A DNA stretch of 64,000 nucleotides from Vreelandella nigrificans (GTDB taxonomy: Bacteria > Pseudomonadota > Gammaproteobacteria > Pseudomonadales > Halomonadaceae): positions 62,001 through 126,000 of the forward strand of contig NZ_NWUX01000012.1 in assembly GCF_002374315.1 (NCBI RefSeq). The letters are read 5' to 3'. Shown here piece after piece: positions 60,698 to 64,000 of the stretch. Numbering within the stretch: position 1 is the stretch's first letter; each line of letters begins with the position of its first letter. The position numbers and the translations under genes were made by a program. Under the pieces are notes generated by a model that saw only the letters and a program-made list of their open reading frames with translations, had not been told where the DNA came from and did no database searches.

Positions 60698-61190
60698 TGA
60701 TGGCACATGAGTGCCGAAGAAGAGGTACGGCATCCAGCCCGGATGGGCGGCCTCGTCTCGGGATGCGCGAGGCCTTGGGAGGTGGCGTACCGCCAAGCGG
60801 TGCACCCTTGAAACGCCTGGGTGCCGGGATGCCTCGGTTGGTGCCGGTCGAGACCACCGGGCCGCCACAGGCGACACTTGCACCCTTGAGCTTACGACAC
60901 GAGGACGACGAGTCAAGCCCGCTAGCAGTCACATCCTATTTCTGTAGCTTTGCCCTCAATCATGGGGCTTCAAAATCGAGGGTTGATCAGAAAAACATCA
61001 TGTCCACTAGCTGCATACTTTTCTACCAGGTCATCTTATGCTTTTCATTAGCCGGAATCGGGTTATTATATGACAACCATATACCAACACTCCTTGTTCG
61101 TTATACACTTTCAAAATCGCACTGCTGGTTAATTCTTATGCCCAGCGGGCATACAGCCGGACATCAGGACCACCCCACAAGGCCATAATT
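60698..61190. other. Composition boundary and promoter region of the LysR gene
   Basis: No gene is supported. The first 200 bases are GC-rich like the ICE. From about 60,930 the sequence becomes AT-rich, like the genes that follow. A 17-bp dyad at 61067-61083 lies in the AT-rich part. Confidence 0.5.
61067..61083. promoter_or_regulatory. LysR-type operator candidate
   Basis: TATATG-ACAAC-CATATA is a perfect 17-bp dyad with the T-N11-A core usual for LysR regulators, 108 bases before the LysR start. Likely autoregulatory site. Confidence 0.5.
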
Positions 61191-62084
61191 ATGCATATAA
61201 CCATATACAAGTATTTTTTAACAGTATCCAAGGTCGGGTCAGTTCGCAAAGCAGCCGAGTTACTTCATGTCAGCCCCTCTGCTATTAGCAAACAGATAGC
61301 CAACCTAGAGCATATCTTTAAGGCAAAACTAATTGACAGACTAGCATCTGGAATCCAGCTTACCGAGGAAGGAAAAATCTTAGCGCACCACATGGAAAAA
61401 ACAATTAGAGAAATGGAAATCGCAAGATCAAGAATTGACGAAATGAATGGAACATTATCTGGAACCATTCAGTACGCTACAATTGAAGGTGTCGCTAAAG
61501 ACTGGCTCTTCCCAAGCATAAAATCATTCAATAACTCCCATAAAAATGTACATTTTAATGGGAAGATATTAGGAAGCGACTCTGTTTATGAAACCATCCG
61601 ATCTGGCGGCATTGACTTTGGCATTGTAATGGACACCAAAATACCAAGCGACATAGAAGCCATCAAATATTTTGATACCAGACTAACAGTTGTCACGCCA
61701 AGAAATCATTCACTAGCTCTAAAGAAGAACATCAGCTTAAAAGAACTTGAAGGTCATGAAATAACAATATTAAACCCTGAGTTTTTAACACGTCAATTGA
61801 TCACAGCTGCAACACAAAAACTTGGATTCGAGCTGAACATAAGATTCGAACTGGACAGTATCGAAATGATCAAGCATTACATAGAAGACTCTAATGGCGT
61901 CACAATATTACCTCACTTTTGCGTGACAAAAAACAACCATGACACCAGGCTAGCATCTATTAACATAAATGAATGCGAAGTACAAAAATGCTTTACAATA
62001 ATCTGCAAAAAACCAGGGCGCCATTTAATAAAAGCGGCAGACTGCTTCATTGAAGAAGTATGTCGGCATAACACTTTAGAGTGA
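61191..62084 (+). CDS. LysR family transcriptional regulator
   Basis: 297 residues. The winged HTH (about 1-60) reads YKYFLTVSKVGSVRKAAELLHVSPSAISKQIANLE, typical of the family. The effector domain (about 90-290) has the usual two-lobed outline with GGIDFGIVMD and GVTILPHFCV. Codons are strongly AT-biased compared with the rest of the window, so the gene arrived from elsewhere. It is tail-to-tail with the MFS gene and may control genes beyond the window. Confidence 0.88.
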   Translation: MHITIYKYFLTVSKVGSVRKAAELLHVSPSAISKQIANLEHIFKAKLIDRLASGIQLTEEGKILAHHMEKTIREMEIARSRIDEMNGTLSGTIQYATIEGVAKDWLFPSIKSFNNSHKNVHFNGKILGSDSVYETIRSGGIDFGIVMDTKIPSDIEAIKYFDTRLTVVTPRNHSLALKKNISLKELEGHEITILNPEFLTRQLITAATQKLGFELNIRFELDSIEMIKHYIEDSNGVTILPHFCVTKNNHDTRLASININECEVQKCFTIICKKPGRHLIKAADCFIEEVCRHNTLE

Positions 62085-62265
62085 AATATTACAACTCTTC
62101 ACAGCCGCCTAGCTAAAGCTCCATAATTTCTTCCCGACAATCATCATTGAACAAATTTGACTTTCATCACCCATATTAAAAAAAATTTATTGGAGTGGAA
62201 ATTTCAAAAATCCTCCATGAAGTAAAATCTACTGCCAAGCCAACATTCAATGAAATTTTTAACAG

Positions 62266-63450
62266 CTATGACCTTTCACGCATCATGTACCAAATAGTGG
62301 CGAAAACCACGAGAAGAACTGGAGGCAACATGATGAGATTTAGCACCTTCCAGCCGAATTGATAAAGCAAAGCACCAGATGTTAATGAGCTAGCTGCTAC
62401 AAGTGAAAAGATCACCAGATCATTGATGCCCTGAACCTTGCCTCGTTCGTCTTCAGAATGGACTGTCGAGAGCAGCGCACTGCCACCTATGAATAGAAAG
62501 TTCCACCCGACTCCCAACAGGAGTAAAGCCGACCAATAGTGTGTCAAACCATCGCCAAGGTTAGGAGTTAATACGGCACTAGTTACCAAGAGCGCACCTA
62601 CCAACAGAATACGCGCCACCCCAAAAAAAGCTATTAAGCTGCCAGTAAAAAATGACGGCGCAAACATGCCAAGCACATGCCATTGCATGATGAAAGATAC
62701 TTCCGACATCGAAAAGCCTTGGGCAAGCATCGCAAGTGGAGTGGCTGTCATTACCACCATCATTATCGAATATCCAACTGCACTGGAAAATACTGCAAGC
62801 ATAAAGCTCGCCTGGAGCCAAATAGTTCCTCCTGAACGAGAGATCATGTCCGGGCTTAGGACACTACTGGGCTGTGCTCTGAGCTGGGTTAAAAGACCAA
62901 TGGACAGTAAAGCTAGAGTAGCAATTACAAGATATGGCCCACCTAAGGGCACACCAGCAACTAAGTCAGTTGCAGCAGTAGCGTTCCAAGGACCAAGGAA
63001 GGCAGCAGCCACGCCGCCAGCCATGACGAATGAGATCGCACGGCTGCGAAAGGCTGGACTTGCCACATCTGCAGCAGCAAAACGGTAGTACATGGCAAAG
63101 CCTTGGTACAAGCCAAGAAGTAAATTACCCAGACAGAAAAGCCAAAACATCTCTAACAAAATCGCGACAAAGCTCAGCAAGCCCCCCGCTACACCACCAA
63201 CACTTGCGCCGGTGATAAATCCACGGCGGCGGCCCACACGCCTCATATATAGAGATGCAGGAAAGGTCGAGATAACTGTACCTAACATCATCATAGAGAT
63301 TGGCATTGTGGCTAATTCTGGAGCAGAGGCCAACTGCTGCCCGACTACCCCACTTAGTGTTAGTACTGTTATCGATGCCACCATAAAAAGCGTTTGACTT
63401 ATTACCAGTATGGCTACATTTTTATATTGCAATCTCCCTGTGCCAACCAT
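62266..63450 (-). CDS. Major facilitator superfamily transporter
   Basis: 394 residues and about 12 helices. The loop between helices 2 and 3 has the MFS motif in the form YMRRVGRRRGFITGA; GWNFLFIGGSALLSTVHSEDERGKVQGINDLV is the matching loop of the second half, a pattern of the YfdC/riboflavin-exporter-like MFS clan. The substrate cannot be inferred. It is convergent with the LysR gene and separated by about 180 AT-rich bases. Confidence 0.85.
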   Translation of the reverse strand: MVGTGRLQYKNVAILVISQTLFMVASITVLTLSGVVGQQLASAPELATMPISMMMLGTVISTFPASLYMRRVGRRRGFITGASVGGVAGGLLSFVAILLEMFWLFCLGNLLLGLYQGFAMYYRFAAADVASPAFRSRAISFVMAGGVAAAFLGPWNATAATDLVAGVPLGGPYLVIATLALLSIGLLTQLRAQPSSVLSPDMISRSGGTIWLQASFMLAVFSSAVGYSIMMVVMTATPLAMLAQGFSMSEVSFIMQWHVLGMFAPSFFTGSLIAFFGVARILLVGALLVTSAVLTPNLGDGLTHYWSALLLLGVGWNFLFIGGSALLSTVHSEDERGKVQGINDLVIFSLVAASSLTSGALLYQFGWKVLNLIMLPPVLLVVFATIWYMMRERS

Positions 63451-63883
63451 GCTTTACCTCGCTTTTTCAGACATATTAAGTAATCAATCTTTTATAAAAA
63501 AAGCATTCATGCCCATCGGAAACTAAACTATATTTATTAATTTAAACCGCTACAGGCGAATCTTCTAATCGCACTAACTGACGAGAGTGCAACATAATGA
63601 GCTAAAATTAAAATCATCCTTACTCGAACCACTTACTTCTCAACCAGACCTTATTCTGGACTTAAATACTGCATGTCAGAAGGATGGCTAGCATGCCAAA
63701 TTTGCAGCCAAATTATAATCTATTACTCACCAAACTTAGCAATTAATACCCATATTTCTAACAAATGGAAAAACTGACAAGAAAAGCTCTCTCATAATGT
63801 TAAAACGCCCTATATAACACAGGAGATTACTTGACTGAAATTTTATATAATCTTGCGCATTTTCTATGCAAGCAAAAAACCAA
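63451..63883. other. AT-rich intergenic stretch
   Basis: No gene is supported on either strand. It holds the promoter of the MFS gene near its left end. Nothing else is recognisable. Confidence 0.5.
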
Positions 63884-63916
63884 GCCTCTTCCTCCACATC
63901 TGAAGGAGGAAGAGGG
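63876..63916 (-). terminator. Terminator of the gene entering from the right edge
   Basis: CCTCTTCCTCC (63885-63895) pairs with GGAGGAAGAGG (63905-63915). On the minus strand it is followed by TTGGTTTTTTG. It closes the partial minus-strand gene at the edge. Confidence 0.8.
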
Positions 63917-63933
63917 CTAACTAGAACTTCATA

Positions 63934-64000
63934 TTAGTAATACACAGCCTTTTTTTCTTCTTTATCCACATGGACAGAAAGAACATCTGGCCTTGAGTAA
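63934..64000 (-). CDS. C-terminal end of a gene cut by the window edge
   Basis: On the minus strand one frame reads YSRPDVLSVHVDKEEKKAVYY and stops with TAA at 63934-63936, 18 bases before a perfect terminator. The composition looks like real protein and the other frames are broken. Too short to assign a family. Confidence 0.5.
   Translation of the reverse strand, partial: YSRPDVLSVHVDKEEKKAVYY

Larger units (their letters stand above)
51295..60700 (-). mobile_element. Integrative conjugative element segment (MobH type), lacking transfer pore genes
   Basis: Eight minus-strand genes with strongly GC-rich codon use: integrase, TraI relaxase, helicase, N6 methylase, two unknowns, DUF3275 and RadC. 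This is the conserved end block of PAGI-2/ICEclc-like elements. No TraD coupling ATPase and no type IV pilus or mating-pore genes are present within the window, so the segment is a remnant, a mobilisable derivative, or one end of an element that runs differently in another strain. The adjacent amide operon may be its cargo. Confidence 0.7.

Overview
The window looks like chromosomal DNA of a Halomonas-type halophilic gammaproteobacterium (Halomonadaceae, Vreelandella/Halomonas group). The reasons are a stand-alone ectoine hydroxylase gene (ectD), a polA-thrB-speA block, several TRAP transporters and moderate GC. This assignment is inferred from gene content, not from a marker gene such as 16S rRNA.

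Bases 1-27,700 are ordinary host chromosome. They hold small lipoproteins, a HIT hydrolase, a nickel/cobalt exporter with its DUF1007 partner, glycerate kinase behind an unusual array of about eighteen 14-bp repeats, Dps, PepD, the tRNA acetyltransferase TmcA, a TRAP transporter, a ferric-iron ABC transporter split over both strands with a clear Fur box, PolA, homoserine kinase, arginine decarboxylase, a fumarylacetoacetate-hydrolase family enzyme, EctD, a META lipoprotein and an OmpA-like protein.

Bases 27,701-40,491 are a 12.8-kb integrated element bounded by two copies of the 3' half of a tRNA-Thr(TGT) gene. It carries a tyrosine integrase, an antitoxin/RelE pair, an AlpA-like regulator, two tandem paralogues of unknown function, a structured leader with two competing hairpins, a chain of overlapping small genes ending in a large primase-helicase, and a separately promoted cargo pair ending in an XRE-ImmA/IrrE protease. 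Two matching clusters of TTGTGTC heptamers, in inverted orientation, lie at 29.37-29.48 and 39.82-39.94 kb. The layout resembles a P4-like phage satellite or integrative replicon with iteron-type origins. This is the best candidate for an undescribed system here.

Neither copy of the tRNA-Thr end is joined to the 5' half of the gene, so a second insertion probably abuts the first at 40,491. Bases 40,843-51,249 are a GC-rich catabolic operon: a GntR/FadR regulator, asparaginase, a TRAP transporter, a carbamoylase-type M20 hydrolase, RidA, two amidases and an acetamidase/formamidase. It appears built to import an anionic amide or N-carbamoyl compound and release ammonia from it.

Bases 51,295-60,700 are part of an integrative conjugative element, all on the minus strand: integrase, MobH relaxase, SNF2-type helicase, N6-adenine methylase, DUF3275 and RadC. 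No type IV secretion genes are present. Several of its genes share a hairpin leader. From about 60,900 the composition drops sharply to AT-rich DNA holding a LysR regulator, an MFS transporter and the end of one more gene.
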